64,000 bases of DNA from Talpa occidentalis (lineage: Eukaryota > Chordata > Mammalia > Eulipotyphla > Talpidae), in NCBI RefSeq assembly GCF_014898055.3, contig NW_023601104.1:44265199-44329198 (forward strand), read 5' to 3'. Positions 24,301 through 35,350 of the stretch are shown in pieces. Made by a program: the position numbers and the translations under genes. Below the pieces are notes generated by a model. That model searched no databases and was not told the DNA's origin. It worked only from the letters and a program-made list of their open reading frames with translations. Every line of letters begins with the position of its first letter. Within the stretch, counting starts at the first letter, position 1.

Positions 24301-24474
24301 GAAGCTGGAATAGAATCTCTTACACAAACAATACCTAGCTTATCTTTTACCTCATGAGAAAAATCTGTCTACTCCGTTTTCTATATTCAACACCCTTCAG
24401 GTGTGTGAGGGTACCTCTTTCAGGCTTCTCTTATTATATACATTATTCATCAAATTTGTTTTCATAATATAGTC

Positions 24475-24745
24475 AACAATTAACTCAAAAAAGAATCATA
24501 GAGATAATCATAAAGATTAAACTACAAAACTTCTAGAAACTAACATAGGAGAAAAACATTTGGAAAAAAATTCTTAAGATACAAAAAGAAAAAATATATA
24601 AATTGAACTTTGTTAAAATTTTCTACTCTTGGAGTACACAAATAAGTACATGAAAGGCAAGCTATAATATGGGAGAAAAGATTCTTAACACATATACCTC
24701 ACAAAAAATTTTTATTCAGAGTATGTGTGAAACAAATAAATAGTC
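24475..24745 (+). mobile_element. L1M-type LINE-1 ORF2 fragment
   Basis: AAACTACAAAACTTCTAGAA, AACATAGGAGAAAAACATTT, TATAAATTGAACTTTGTTAA, AAATTTTCTACTCTTGG and TATGGGAGAAAAGATTCTTA follow the L1 order (actataaaactcctagaag, ggagaaaat, aaattggacttcatc, actgggagaaaatatttgc). An MLT1 LTR piece follows directly. Confidence 0.65.
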
Positions 24746-24957
24746 CTACTAGGTACCTCCAGAAACTACAAGAAGCAAGAAAAGGGATCTGCCTTTACAT
24801 CTCTGAAAGAAATGAGCCCTGTCAACACCTTAACCTTAATCCAGTAAAACTGAACTGGTCTCCAGAACTGTAAGAGAATAATTTTGTGTTGTTTTATTAT
24901 ATAAAAACTGTGGTAGTTACTACAGTGCCATAGAAAATCCGTAAGACTATAACAATC
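24746..24957 (+). mobile_element. MLT1-type (ERVL-MaLR) LTR, 3' half
   Basis: GTCAACACCTTAACCTTAAT, CCAGAACTGTAAGAGAATAA, TTTGTGTTGTTTTATTATAT and CCATAGAAAATCCGTAAGAC follow the 3' half of MLT1/MST LTRs (cgacaccttgatttt, ccagaactgtgagacaataaatt, tgttgttttaagcc, taggaaactaatac). Confidence 0.72.
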
Positions 24958-25256
24958 AGTTAAATGTAGAAATGAAAAAAAGCTTTAGAAGAATGAAAGG
25001 AATAATCTTAAATAAAATATGTTAGATATCCATATAAATAAATATTACTGAGGCAGATAGAAAAAAAATCTCAGTTCATATATGAAATCCTAGATATTAT
25101 AAGGATATCTTGCATAAGCAAGTTAATAGCTTTAACACAAATTCACTAAAGGTAAAAACAGGAATGGGAATACTTACTGGAAAGGATTCTCAGTAAATAA
25201 CTCTAAGTTCACAATGAAAAAGACACCTAAGGATATACCAGAATAGTTTTTAAAAT
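24958..25256. other. Unassigned AT-rich DNA
   Basis: Nothing recognised; possibly diverged L1M continuing from either side. Confidence 0.35.
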
Positions 25257-25264
25257 AAAGAACA

Positions 25265-25428
25265 GGTACAGCAAATCTCTCCTGACTTGGCCGCTGCTTC
25301 CCTCAGCAATGTATTTCAGTCAGTCTGCCTGTTCTGTTCCCCACTCTGTCTCTCTGAATCTTCTCACTCCTTGCACCTCTGACCTGTACCCCAGCCTTGT
25401 GCATAAATAAGTCTTTAAAAAAAAAAAG
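25265..25428 (+). mobile_element. tRNA-derived SINE, 5'-truncated
   Basis: The match to the family starts inside the body (GGTACAGCAAATCTCTCCTG), so the whole tRNA head is missing. The tail ATAAATAAGTCTTT plus A-run is present. The 8-bp direct repeat AAAGAACA flanks it at 25257-25264 and 25429-25436, so the truncation happened during insertion. Confidence 0.9.
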
Positions 25429-25719
25429 AAAGAACACTAGTGTCAAAGAATTACTAGCCTAGTAGATAACTTAAAAATATTCCACAATACAAAGAATAAG
25501 TAAAACAAGAATTAATGTAACAATGGACCAGAAAAAAATAGCCTTCTTCCCAAAAAACCTAGCGTATATAAAAATACAGAGTGAAAATAACAGATATGAA
25601 TACTCAAAAGTGATATGTCTGACATAATAATGATCACTTTGAGAAAATACAGTAAGAACTTAACCTCCCAATATCTCAAATTAATTCTATATAAATGAGA
25701 GAACATTAAAAATTAGATC

Positions 25720-26420
25720 AAACTAAGTGAGCGTATGTGTAACCTCAGAATAAGTTCAAGCAAAGATATGAAGGGAAAGGATGATAAATTTCACTACATA
25801 AAAATCTTAACTTTGCATGTGAAAAACACCATATTTTATATAAAGTTTGAAGGGAGGAAAGTTGGCAGAGGACTGAGGAAGGGGTCAAGACTTTAAAAGA
25901 AAATTATAAAGAATTGGAAAATTTGATGAGAAACAAGACACATGCAAACATTTTTACAAATGTAATTTCATTTAGATTTTTGGAAATTAATAAAATATAT
26001 TAAGATGTTGCACATGTTCATATGACCCAGGAAATCCATTATTCTGTTACAGAATTTACCATAATAGAAAAATCATAAATGAGCACAAAGCTTTAAAGCA
26101 CAATATGTGCCATTATTTATATTTAGAAAGACTGAAGCAATATCCAATTAGTGATTAATTAAATATATAAAACAAATGCCTAAAATGGGGCATTCTGCTT
26201 GTGAAGAATAAAGTATATCTCATCTAAATATGTACATAGTATGATATTTATAAGCTAAAAAAGAAAAATACTACAAAGCCATATGTGCCATGATTTCTAT
26301 TTCATAAATAAATGTATAAGACTAGGAGAAAACATAGAAATACATTTACAAGTGCTATTTTTATTTTCAAAATATTCCGCAACTTATGAAAATAAATGGT
26401 AACTTTATATTCATAAACAG
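25720..26420 (+). mobile_element. L1M-type LINE-1 3' region, decayed
   Basis: GGATGATAAATTTCACTACA, AAAAATCTTAACTTTGCATG and GAAAAACACCATATTTTATA match the L1M ORF2 segment gatagatttgactacataaa / caccata. TATGACCCAGGAAATCCATT, TTATTTATATTTAGAAAGAC and TTGTGAAGAATAAAGTATAT then follow 3' UTR order. Internal deletions are likely. Confidence 0.6.
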
Positions 26421-26714
26421 TGTAATAAGAATACAGGAAAATAGAAGATCTCAAGATGGGAAAGTTTTTATGTTCCATCTAAAAGTGACGAAAAAGTACT
26501 AGAGAAAATAGTTTCACTGATTTGACTCCATGACGATAAAAATTCTTCATATACACAATACAACACAGATGAAGACAACTGACAAAAGAGAAAAAAAAGT
26601 AAATGGGACAAACAGTTAAAATCCTTATATCACCCAATTCACAATATATATTCATACCTACCATACGTCCAATAATATTCCATCTTCGGGGGACAAAGAA
26701 GTAAATAACTCTGA
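26421..26714. other. Unassigned AT-rich DNA
   Basis: No gene (the 86-codon minus frame at 26479-26739 lacks recognisable features) and no named repeat. Confidence 0.4.
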
Positions 26715-27115
26715 ATGGATTCTTACTCTCATGGTTCATTCATTCACATTGGAAATGACAATACATAAGCAAGAGTAAATAATTGCAGATAGTGTAAGTG
26801 CCATGAAAGACCATAAAAGACTGGGGAAATAACATAAACAAAACAGAGGCAGTAATGTGATAGAATATGCAAGAAGTGAAAAGGGTTATTATGATAGGAA
26901 GTGAAAATAGCTACTATAAGCAGGTGATATATGAGCTGAAACATGAACTATGAGACAGTCAATCATGTCAAGAATGGAGGAAAAGGGATCCAGAAAGGGG
27001 AGAATCACAAGTGTAAAGGCCAAGAGGCAAAACAAAGAAAGTCTGGCTTGTTTGAGAAGTGACTGAAATGTCTTATGTCTTTCTGAAGAGTGTAACAGGG
27101 AGAGACTGACATAAG
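26715..27115 (-). mobile_element. L2-like LINE, minus strand
   Basis: CTTACTCTCATGGTTCATTC, TGATATATGAGCTGAAACAT, TCAAGAATGGAGGAAAAGGG, CACAAGTGTAAAGGCCAAGA and GTCTGGCTTGTTTGAGAAGT match the reversed L2 3' region (tgccctcatggagcttacattct, acatttgagctgagacctgaatg, caagtgcaaaggccctgag, ttggcatgttcgaggaac). Confidence 0.75.
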
Positions 27116-27169
27116 ATATAATAAAATTACATCAAAATCAAATAACAATGGAATTTTTAGATCATCACA

Positions 27170-27545
27170 GGAAGTAAATATGGCCCTTCAAATAAATAAG
27201 GAAATATCAACATTCCAAAATAAACAAGATTAGAAATAACTTGCAGATGAAAAAAATACAACCAGTTAATATGCACATTAAAATTCCAGTATAGCCAATA
27301 ATCAAAGATAAGCAAATTAAAATAGCAAGATAAAATTTTCTACCCTTTCAATTGGCTAGCCATGTAATTATTTATATAAAATGACAATGAGATGAGAAAA
27401 TGACAGAGATTAATGTTATGTATACCAGAAAAAATAAGGAAAAAACAATAATTACAAATAGAGGAGGAATTTAAACAAATTTTGGTACACTTTCACTATG
27501 GATAAGTATATATGTACACCAAATTATATCTTCAAAAAATAGTTA
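27170..27545 (+). mobile_element. L1M-type LINE-1 fragment
   Basis: ATAATCAAAGATAAGCAAAT, then TAAAATAGCAAGATAAAATT, TTCTACCCTTTCAATTGGC and TTGGTACACTTTCACTATGG follow the L1M order (aatcaaagaaatgcaaatta, caatgagatacca, caattggcaa, ttggtacaa). Confidence 0.6.
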
Positions 27546-27579
27546 ATGTTTGGATGTTCCTCCAAAACATCCCTACCTT

Positions 27580-28255
27580 TCATTATTTCTACTACTAAAA
27601 AATCTACATCAGGACACCATAATTTGAGACTACTTCAATAACTTCCTAAAAATTACCTCTTCAGCCCCTCACCTCTTTCTCTTGTTTACCTTCCATACAA
27701 TGCTCAAGGAAGAAGTGACTTCCTCACTGCTAATCTTCACAACACCCAAGCATCTAATGTCTTCATGTTGTAACTCTAAAAGAGTTTAATTCCTTATTAT
27801 GGCCTACAATATCTGGCCATTATAATACTTCAAAGAACTCACTTCCTGATACACGCTCTCTCAAGAATATTCAACACACAGCATTTCTTTTTATTCTTCA
27901 AAGATGAAAAACTCATTCTGAACCAAAGAACTTTGTTCCTGAAAATTCTAATGCCTGGAATGTGATTTTCTTCCTTCTAATCATTTAAAGCTGACACACC
28001 TATTTTGAAGAGTTACCTCTTGATAGTCTAGCTAAAATATATTCCTCAACACTTTTTCTCACAAGTGCCTATTTCCATCACCGTATTTATGCCTATTTAA
28101 AATACACATTTATTTAGTGTTATGTTTTATGTCTCCCTTTTCACTTATAAGACCATAAGCTCCACAAGGACTGAGACTCTATATTTCCAGCATGCAAAAC
28201 AGCACTAGCACATAGTATTGCTAATGAACATTTACTGAATTAATGAATGAACGTA
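27580..28255 (+). mobile_element. L2 LINE 3' end, plus strand
   Basis: TTATGGCCTACAATATCTGG, CAGCATTTCTTTTTATTCTT, ATGCCTGGAATGTGATTTTC, TTTGAAGAGTTACCTCTTGA, ATAAGACCATAAGCTCCACA and the ending CATTTACTGAATTAATGAAT match the L2 3' end in order (ctggaatg, ctagaatgtaagctcc, tgttgaatgaatgaatga). Confidence 0.85.
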
Positions 28256-30696
28256 AAAATAACAGAATAATATACAAATAACAGAATGTTAATTATATAC
28301 TATACTAAGTAACACAGAAGCCATGAATAGATAAAAGATATAGGGTATAACAGCAACATACACCAACATTAATATATAGACAAATCTAGAAGGCAGATAA
28401 TATATATATATATATGCTTCAGATTTTATTTTTAAATAAGCCACAATAAAATTAATCTGACATGAAAATTTATCATTACCAAAGAATAAAGACATCAGAA
28501 TATAAGAAAGTGAATTTATAAAGTTTAGGGCTCTTATGTATACATGTGTGCATGTGTATAGACAGATGCTAGATACATGAACATACATACTAAAAGAATG
28601 AATGAGAGGATAGAAAAAAGGTATATACAAATAAAAATACTCAAAATTACAGACTAAACATAGTATTTTTTAACAGAACACATTTAATAGGTCATATATA
28701 ACAAACTTTCTATGAAACATTTAAACATTTATTCACATAATTTTAAAAACACTGTCAAAAACAGAATAAGCAGATATTCAAATTCAGTATGATTTGAAAT
28801 GGCAATGAAAATTTTCAGAAACCGCTAATTGTCTTCAGAAAAAATGAGAGGAGGTAAAGGGGAAAAATAAGCCATCAATAAAATGCTACCACAGGAAGTG
28901 CTAAAATAGCCTGCAAGACAGTTACTCTTAGTAGGCCACTACACCCTTTTACTAGTTTAAATCAGATCCACAGTGGGACAGGACTTGGGTGGAAGACTCT
29001 GGTAACATTTCAAAAGAAGATAACTTCCCATCTGTGTTATATATCTCTAAAAGAGGTACATAAAAATATAAAAAGATAACTAATCAATTAGATGACTTCT
29101 GCTAAAATTATTGTCTCAAAATGGCAATGTACCTTACTTTAAAAATGGGATTAAAAGGGAAAAGACTGAATTCAGTGTATAATAAATTTCTATCAAGAGC
29201 TTACAAACCAGCACATATACTAGTATATTGCAGGAGAATTTGTCTTTCCATAATTAATACTAAGTCAAATGCTCTTAAGACATTATTATGCAGAATTCAT
29301 TTAAGATACTTTATTGGTGGTTTAACATTAACAGGACAATCATCAAAATGGAATAACGTGTGCTTAATTTAAATGTGGCACTTATATGTGTTTTAGCCAC
29401 CTGTTTAATATTTTTAATACATAAATAACAGCATTCAACAACCACACAATTAATTACAAGAACTTAGAAGGGGTTTCCTAAGAATATTCTCTATGGAAAG
29501 CACAAAGGCAAATAATAAATTGTTCCCACCCTCAAGGAAAATGCAATATAAAACAAAACAAAAAACTACTACACAAATGTTGACAAGTTAAAGTAATGAG
29601 CTAGGCTTTTTTTGTTCAATGGATACAGAATTAAGAAAACTGATTCAAGACACACCTTGAAAACAATATATTTGAATCTAGAAATAAATAGTAGGATATT
29701 AAAGTCAAAGGAGGGGACTGTTATTTTTCTGACCCCGGGTCACAAGGTTGATATGGGAAAGCCCTAAGTAAGGTGATAGTGGTTGGGAGGCAGAATGGAA
29801 ATGAGGAACTAAAGATTTGGTTTATTTTTAGACATCTTTAATCTATCATAACCTTCAGCACAGGAGGAATATGTGGAGTAAGAATTTCAGAGAGAAGCAC
29901 AAGAAAATTAGACAGAAATTAATAGGTTAAAATTAAAGTCCTATACAATATCACAACTGAAAATTAGGCATCATTTAAAAGGAAAATATAAAAACAGGGT
30001 AGCAAATATTTTATAAAGCATACTTCAAATGGTATATTTTGGAAAATTATATTTTTAATCATCAATGTTCCTATTTCACAACTGGTAACTATATATGCCA
30101 GATGCTTTCTAAAAATTCTCCCCAGAGTTTGGTTTTCCCAATATGCTCATAAATTTAGAAAAATGGATTCTGTTCTTTCTAATATCAAACTTCCAGAATA
30201 CAGTAATAATCACCTTAAATTAAGTGAAAAATATAATCATTTTTACTAATTTTGAAGGTACACAATATGTTTGAATTACTGTAACAGTTGGGAAGTAGGT
30301 AAACTAACCTAAATAAAAACTATTTCTTATTTCCTAAAACTGAGAAATACTTGGCTATATTTTACTTTGTCCTTTTTATGAAAATACAGATACAGATAAT
30401 TTCTAATTGGATAACAAATATAATTGTATATAAGTAATTATACATTACAATTCCCGGCATCAATATTGTTTGAAATTCAATGGATCTTGAGATTTGTCAC
30501 ATTTATCATTTCACCTAATATAAAGATAAGAATGCCTATCACCAAGATCCCCAAGCCAGTTAATGGATAAAAGCACCATAAATTAAATAATAAACTATCA
30601 CCAGTTGTATTGGTGATAGTTTGTAAATAAGGTAAAAATCTTTTAAAAAATTGGGATGATACTCCATATTTAAGCAAAGTGGGAATAACAGCAAAA
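28256..30696. other. 2.4 kb of AT-rich DNA, nothing recognised
   Basis: It contains a (TA)n run at 28399-28415. The 113-codon minus frame at 28289-28630 has a biased, hydrophobic composition from AT-rich sequence and no family resemblance. The 83-codon plus frame at 29121-29372 is also unconvincing. Confidence 0.45.
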
Positions 30697-30742
30697 ACGT
30701 GTGTGTGTGTGTGTGTGTGTGCACGCGCACACGCGTGTGTAT
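30697..30742. repeat. 46-bp alternating purine-pyrimidine tract, (GT)n then CG-rich
   Basis: The tract is strictly alternating from ACGTGTGT through GTGCACGCGCACACGCGTGT to AT. It combines a (GT)n run with five CpG steps in its right half (GCACGCGCACACGCG). Such sequence can adopt Z-DNA and its right half can form a cruciform. Translations of it (HTHT, CVCV) are artefacts. Confidence 0.9.
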
Positions 30743-32855
30743 TCCCATACACTTAGGTATATTTTATTGCAAAATGATTTAATGATCTGATCTGAAGGGA
30801 AAATTTTTTCTATTTTACCTTAGTAAACTATCTGTACTCATTTGGAACTTCCAGGAAGAAATGAGTTTTGAACATGGAAGGAATTCTTCAATAATCTCTA
30901 CTTAAGAAGCTATTTTGATTTATTTATTATCGAATTATCATCTATTTGACCACATATATTAAAGAATTCTATTTTTGGTCAAATTTTGGTAGTAAAATCT
31001 ACATTAAATTATTGTGTTGTGGAATGGCAAAAATCCAATGCTGCATCACAAATTGTTTCTGCAAATTATTTACAGTAATCACTCAAATTAACAAAAAGAC
31101 CTGATTGAATCAGCACTTTACTCCAAATAAATACAACTCCAGCTGACTGTGCTATTATAAGAATACATTATAATCAATGCTCTTAGTGAACAATTGCTTT
31201 TTCACCACTTTTGACCATATCTCAAGAAATTTAAAAAAGAAAATTCAACAGTGAAAAAACATTGTGACCAATTTTACTTTCAACCTGACACTGCTTGGAA
31301 AACCTGGCTATGCTTACTTATCATGGTTAGCTCCATTAATTGAACTAAAACAAGAGTAATTTAAAAATACAGGGGAAATGCAAGAAAATAAACTAAATAA
31401 AAAAGAGAACTAAAACCTAAAATAAGCTTTTATATGAATACATGAAGAACAATGCCACTGGGTTAAAAAAAGTTAGCAGCATATAAACTCATTATTGCTC
31501 CCTCAGATGTTTTTTGAAAGAAGGAAAGAAGTAAACAACATAGAAGTATTAATTATTCAATAACAATTTTACAAACTTCAATTTTGGGAGTTCAGCAGAG
31601 ATTCAGGAATTCAGTACATAATGAACTGAACGTGACAAAGACTAGGCAGTATGGAGTTCACCACTGAATAAGTCAGTAGCTGTCTCAAAAATGCTCTGAC
31701 TATAGATAGGGAGACAAATATATTTCGGGTAATACAAAAACACTAGAAGTATTAATATGAACAGAGAGGAGGATTTATTGTAATTGTCAATACCATCAAG
31801 GACTAAGATTCCACTAGAGGAAAAGGCAGGAAAGTAGAAAGGACATTCCAAACACAGAATAATCTAAGGTGAGGCATGGAAATAAAGAGATGGATGCTCA
31901 TATAAAGAAGTTCACAGAAATGCAACCTGCCCATTATGGCCTTGATGCAGGTGGTGTAATAGGATGATAAGATGGGAATTTTCTTGTTTTCTCAGTTTTA
32001 ACTAAGCATCCAAAGTTGAGACCAACAGGTTCCAACTACTAGAATTGAGGTGACACTCTATGCAACATTTGGAAAGAATGTGGCCAAAAACTGATCAGGC
32101 ATCCTTTAGTCTATCATTCACATTAAGTACTGGTGGAGGGTAATTTACAGATTATTTGAAGAAGACAGAGAAAAGCAATTGACTCAGCTTGCCAAATGTC
32201 ATTTATAATATAGGTTACCTAAGAGATGGTACAGGCACTGGACTTAGGCCTAAAAATAATCTAAAGGCAAGATACTCAAAATATCCTGAGTTACTACTTT
32301 AAAAAAGGTTAACGCTTTAATTTTTGTGGCATCTGTGGAATAAGTAATTATATTTTCGCATAGGAAAGATAATAACTACTAGGAAAACAACTAGTGTTGA
32401 ACCATTTTTAAAGGAATGCTAGGCTAGCACTACAAAAGGGAACAAGATAACCTGAAAATAATGAGGCTGGAGGCAGACAGGAAGTCAAATATTGAGGTGG
32501 GTAATCAAAAGAAGATAAAGGAAGTACCCACTACATGGAAGGATGACAGGGTTATGCAGGGATAGTGGAAATACTGGATAAACTAAAACCAAAAGAAAGA
32601 ATGCACTGGGATTTCCAATATTTACCTTTACTATCAATTAGTTCTTCTCTATTTCCAACTCTCAAAGCTTTAGTAGATGCAAGAGCAGCACAGTGAGTAG
32701 GGAGAGAAAATAAGGACAAAGAATCAACACAGACGTCTACTAGTTGACATGGACTATACTTCTTTCCCACTAAGTTTTTTAAACCCACTTTGAGCAAAAA
32801 TGATATAAGGGAGAAATTTTACATTGGATGAATACTGAATTTTAATTTCCCAGCA
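30743..32855. other. 2.1 kb without gene, mostly unassigned
   Basis: Parts of 31640-31960 vaguely resemble L2-like sequence (AAAGGACATTCCAAACACAG, CTAAGGTGAGGCATGGAA), too diverged to call. No exon seen. Confidence 0.4.
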
Positions 32856-32878
32856 TGTTTGTTTGTTTGTTTGTTTGC
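32856..32878 (+). repeat. (TTTG)n simple repeat
   Basis: About five GTTT tetramers in a row. Confidence 0.85.
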
Positions 32879-32904
32879 TATTACATGAAAATTACATCTA
32901 TTTT

Positions 32905-33005
32905 GAAATGCCAGAGAGTAAAGAAAGAAGAGATGAAAAATGAAAGAATGAAAGGGAAGAACAAGAGAGAAAAAGAAGAAGAGCAAAAACAGAGAAGAGA
33001 TAAAA
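32905..33005 (+). repeat. GA-rich low-complexity tract
   Basis: About 100 bases are almost all purine (AGAGAGTAAAGAAAGAAGAG, AAGAAGAAGAGCAAAAACAG). The 79-codon minus frame across it is rich in F, S and L only because of this bias. Confidence 0.8.
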
Positions 33006-33329
33006 ACATCTGAACAGCATTTATTAAGAGACAGAAAAATAGACCATTCAAAGTGGGATTTTCAGGTACAGTGACAGAAAAGAATAAAGTAACTTTCTGC
33101 TTGCACCCCACTGAGTCCATGCCATTTAATAAATCAGTTAATAGTAGTACATGGTGGGCACAGCATTCTAATTATATGGTCATACTTTTTACATGATTAT
33201 AGATTATTGCAGAATTTGAAATTTATTCTAAAAATAAAGAAGACTAAAAGTTATTCTTTTAAGGAGTATTAATCATATAATTATATATTTCATAAATTTA
33301 CTTAGGGAGAACTTTTATTTATAAAATAC

Positions 33330-33760
33330 TCATTTTCTGAATTGTTAAGAACGAGGATAAAAAATTTAAAGGCACTCCCCTCAATGAGTTTAAGGAAGGA
33401 TGAGATAAGGAACAAAGGAGGTTATATCATCTGTGATAACTGCTAGAAAGAAATAAAGCATGTAAGACTTTACACAAGGGATATCTAACAAGTTTAAGAA
33501 ATGACAGATTGGAAAAATCTTATTTAAGGAAAAATCTAAAGTGAGGCCTGAGTAAAGAGGCTGAGTTAAAGTAGCATAGGGATAAAGGGTATGTGAGTGG
33601 TATGTATGCTACAGGCGAAAAAAGCCCAAAATAAGATATATCTGTGGAACTGCAAAGAGTTCAGTGTTAATATAGGCAGTTTGCAAGGTTTAAGAAGTGA
33701 GTTTCAGGACCAAAGAAGAGAAGTTAGATCACATGCCTTCAGAAACATAATTTTATAAGA
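33330..33760 (-). mobile_element. Possible L2-like sequence, minus strand, decayed
   Basis: CTCCCCTCAATGAGTTTAAG, AAAGTGAGGCCTGAGTAAAG, CTGTGGAACTGCAAAGAGTT and AAGAAGTTAGATCACATGCC follow reversed L2-like order loosely (ctgccctcaaggagctta, gcctgagtaagg, ggccagatcatg). Weak but ordered. Confidence 0.45.
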
Positions 33761-33769
33761 ACAATGAGG

Positions 33770-33985
33770 GCCAATGAATATTGTAGTATATGCTACTACA
33801 TGCTAAGTATATGCTAAGCACTCTTCCACATGTTTTATTGTTTTTTCCTCACAACAACCCTGTGAGGTAGGTGTAATGATTCCCAATTAACAGATTTAAA
33901 AAAAAAAAAAAAACTTCCAAGTTGTTAAGCAATTTACACTTGATTAAACAGCTACAAAGTGGCAGTAGGGATTCCAGACAATGCT
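33770..33985 (-). mobile_element. MIR SINE, minus strand, with internal poly-A
   Basis: ATGCTAAGCACTCTTCCACA, CTCACAACAACCCTGTGAGG, AGGTGTAATGATTCCCAATT, AACAGATTTA, then an A-run at 33899-33914, then GTTAAGCAATTTACACTTGA and AGTGGCAGTAGGGATTC. This is reversed MIR in the expected order. The A-run stands where 'gaggaaactgaggc' belongs. Confidence 0.88.
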
Positions 33986-34006
33986 TTAGAAAACACATCA
34001 GGAAAA

Positions 34007-34089
<83 letters not shown>

Positions 34090-34090
34090 C

Positions 34091-34142
<52 letters not shown>

Positions 34143-34150
34143 GCACACAC
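34007..34150 (+). repeat. Long (CT)n microsatellite followed by (CA)n
   Basis: (CT)n at 34007-34128 is broken by four short interruptions (TTT at three sites, CCC at one). It runs directly into (AC)n to about 34150 with one CpG (ACGCACAC). Four overlapping frames of R/E or S/L repeats are pure artefacts. Polypyrimidine mirror repeats of this length can form triplex DNA. Confidence 0.95.
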
Positions 34151-35234
34151 AAAAACTGCAGAATTAAAGAATTATTTTAAGCAATAAATATTGCTAATTC
34201 AGTAACAAGATCCGTAGTATCTAAAGTTCTTGATGCATACATTTAAAATTTTCAACTAATTCAATTTATACTGATAATTGGGGGATTTATAAAAAATAAA
34301 CTAGTTGATATGTAAAATTAAGAATTGTAAAGATTATGTTTATTACATAGGTATTTTATCTCCATATATCTGTCTAAAGTTATAGGAAAAAACTTTCACA
34401 TTTACTTCTAAAATATTTAAATTTAAACTGCATCTGTTATTCTATGAATACAATTATGTTTTGGATGATAAAAAATGATGTGTGAATACTAACACTTTAT
34501 TATACCTAGTCACTCAAACAGTCACCGTCTAATATGATGAACTGCGCACCTACAGTTGCAAAATCATCTTCGATAATTTGCAATATAACATCTTCTTACT
34601 CTATCACAAGAGTTTGTTCAGACAAATCTGGTCTAACAATTTTAAAAAACTGTTTGCAGTCAATATAAACATATTTCCCTACAAGGTAAAACTAAAAAGA
34701 GTCTCTGAGAATATAAAAACATGGATCACACTCTTTCTAAATGCACATTATTTAATGTTAGTTTAAATTAAATAAAATCCACACTCAAAGTATACTTTCT
34801 TTTATCTTATTTCCTCATCAATTTTACTATTTCTTCAGCTTCTCCTAATATTTCCTTTTAAAGTCTCTAATAGAAAGCTAAACATTGCCAGAATATTATT
34901 TCTACAGATCTAAGTACAGTTGAAGTATTTAAAAATTCACATAATCTCTGCATTTACTTCACTTTTCTTGAAAAGAAATTTACAATGGGGAGAATGAAAA
35001 CAAAGATTCGGTAAGATTTAATTACTCCCACTCTAGTGTTTATTTCTGAATTCCAAAATCATTAAGTGGATATAAATTAAACAGCAAGTCTGACCACAAT
35101 TCAATTCTACTTCTTCAAAATAAAAAGAAGAGCCTTCTCTTGAAAGAACTAATTAAGATATTTAGCATCTATAAAATACTTTATGCAATGAGGAAAATTT
35201 TCTAAACATACGAAATGTAGTAAATATACAACTG
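34151..35234. other. AT-rich DNA, nothing recognised
   Basis: No gene or repeat family supported. Confidence 0.45.
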
Positions 35235-35350
35235 AACTGAAACAGCAATATTTTCCTTTATTTTTGGATTACACAAGTAGTACATGTCCATTAAATTCAA
35301 ATAATACATAAGTGTATTCAATAAAAATTAAAGTTTCCATCTAATTCCTC
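35235..35350 (-). mobile_element. Possible L1M 3' UTR fragment, minus strand
   Basis: GGATTACACAAGTAGTACAT, then TTAAATTCAAATAATACATA and AAGTGTATTCAATAAAAATT resembles old L1 3' UTR sequence (attacacaagtaatacatg, aaaattcaaacagtaca, aagtataaagtgaaa). Confidence 0.5.

Noticed and set aside
28289..28630. 113-codon minus frame with many hydrophobic residues
   Set aside because: Composition follows from AT-rich DNA and a (TA)n run; no domain, splice signal or homology recognised.
33849..34180. Four overlapping frames of 66-99 codons made of R/E or S/L repeats
   Set aside because: They are translations of the (CT)n/(CA)n microsatellite.
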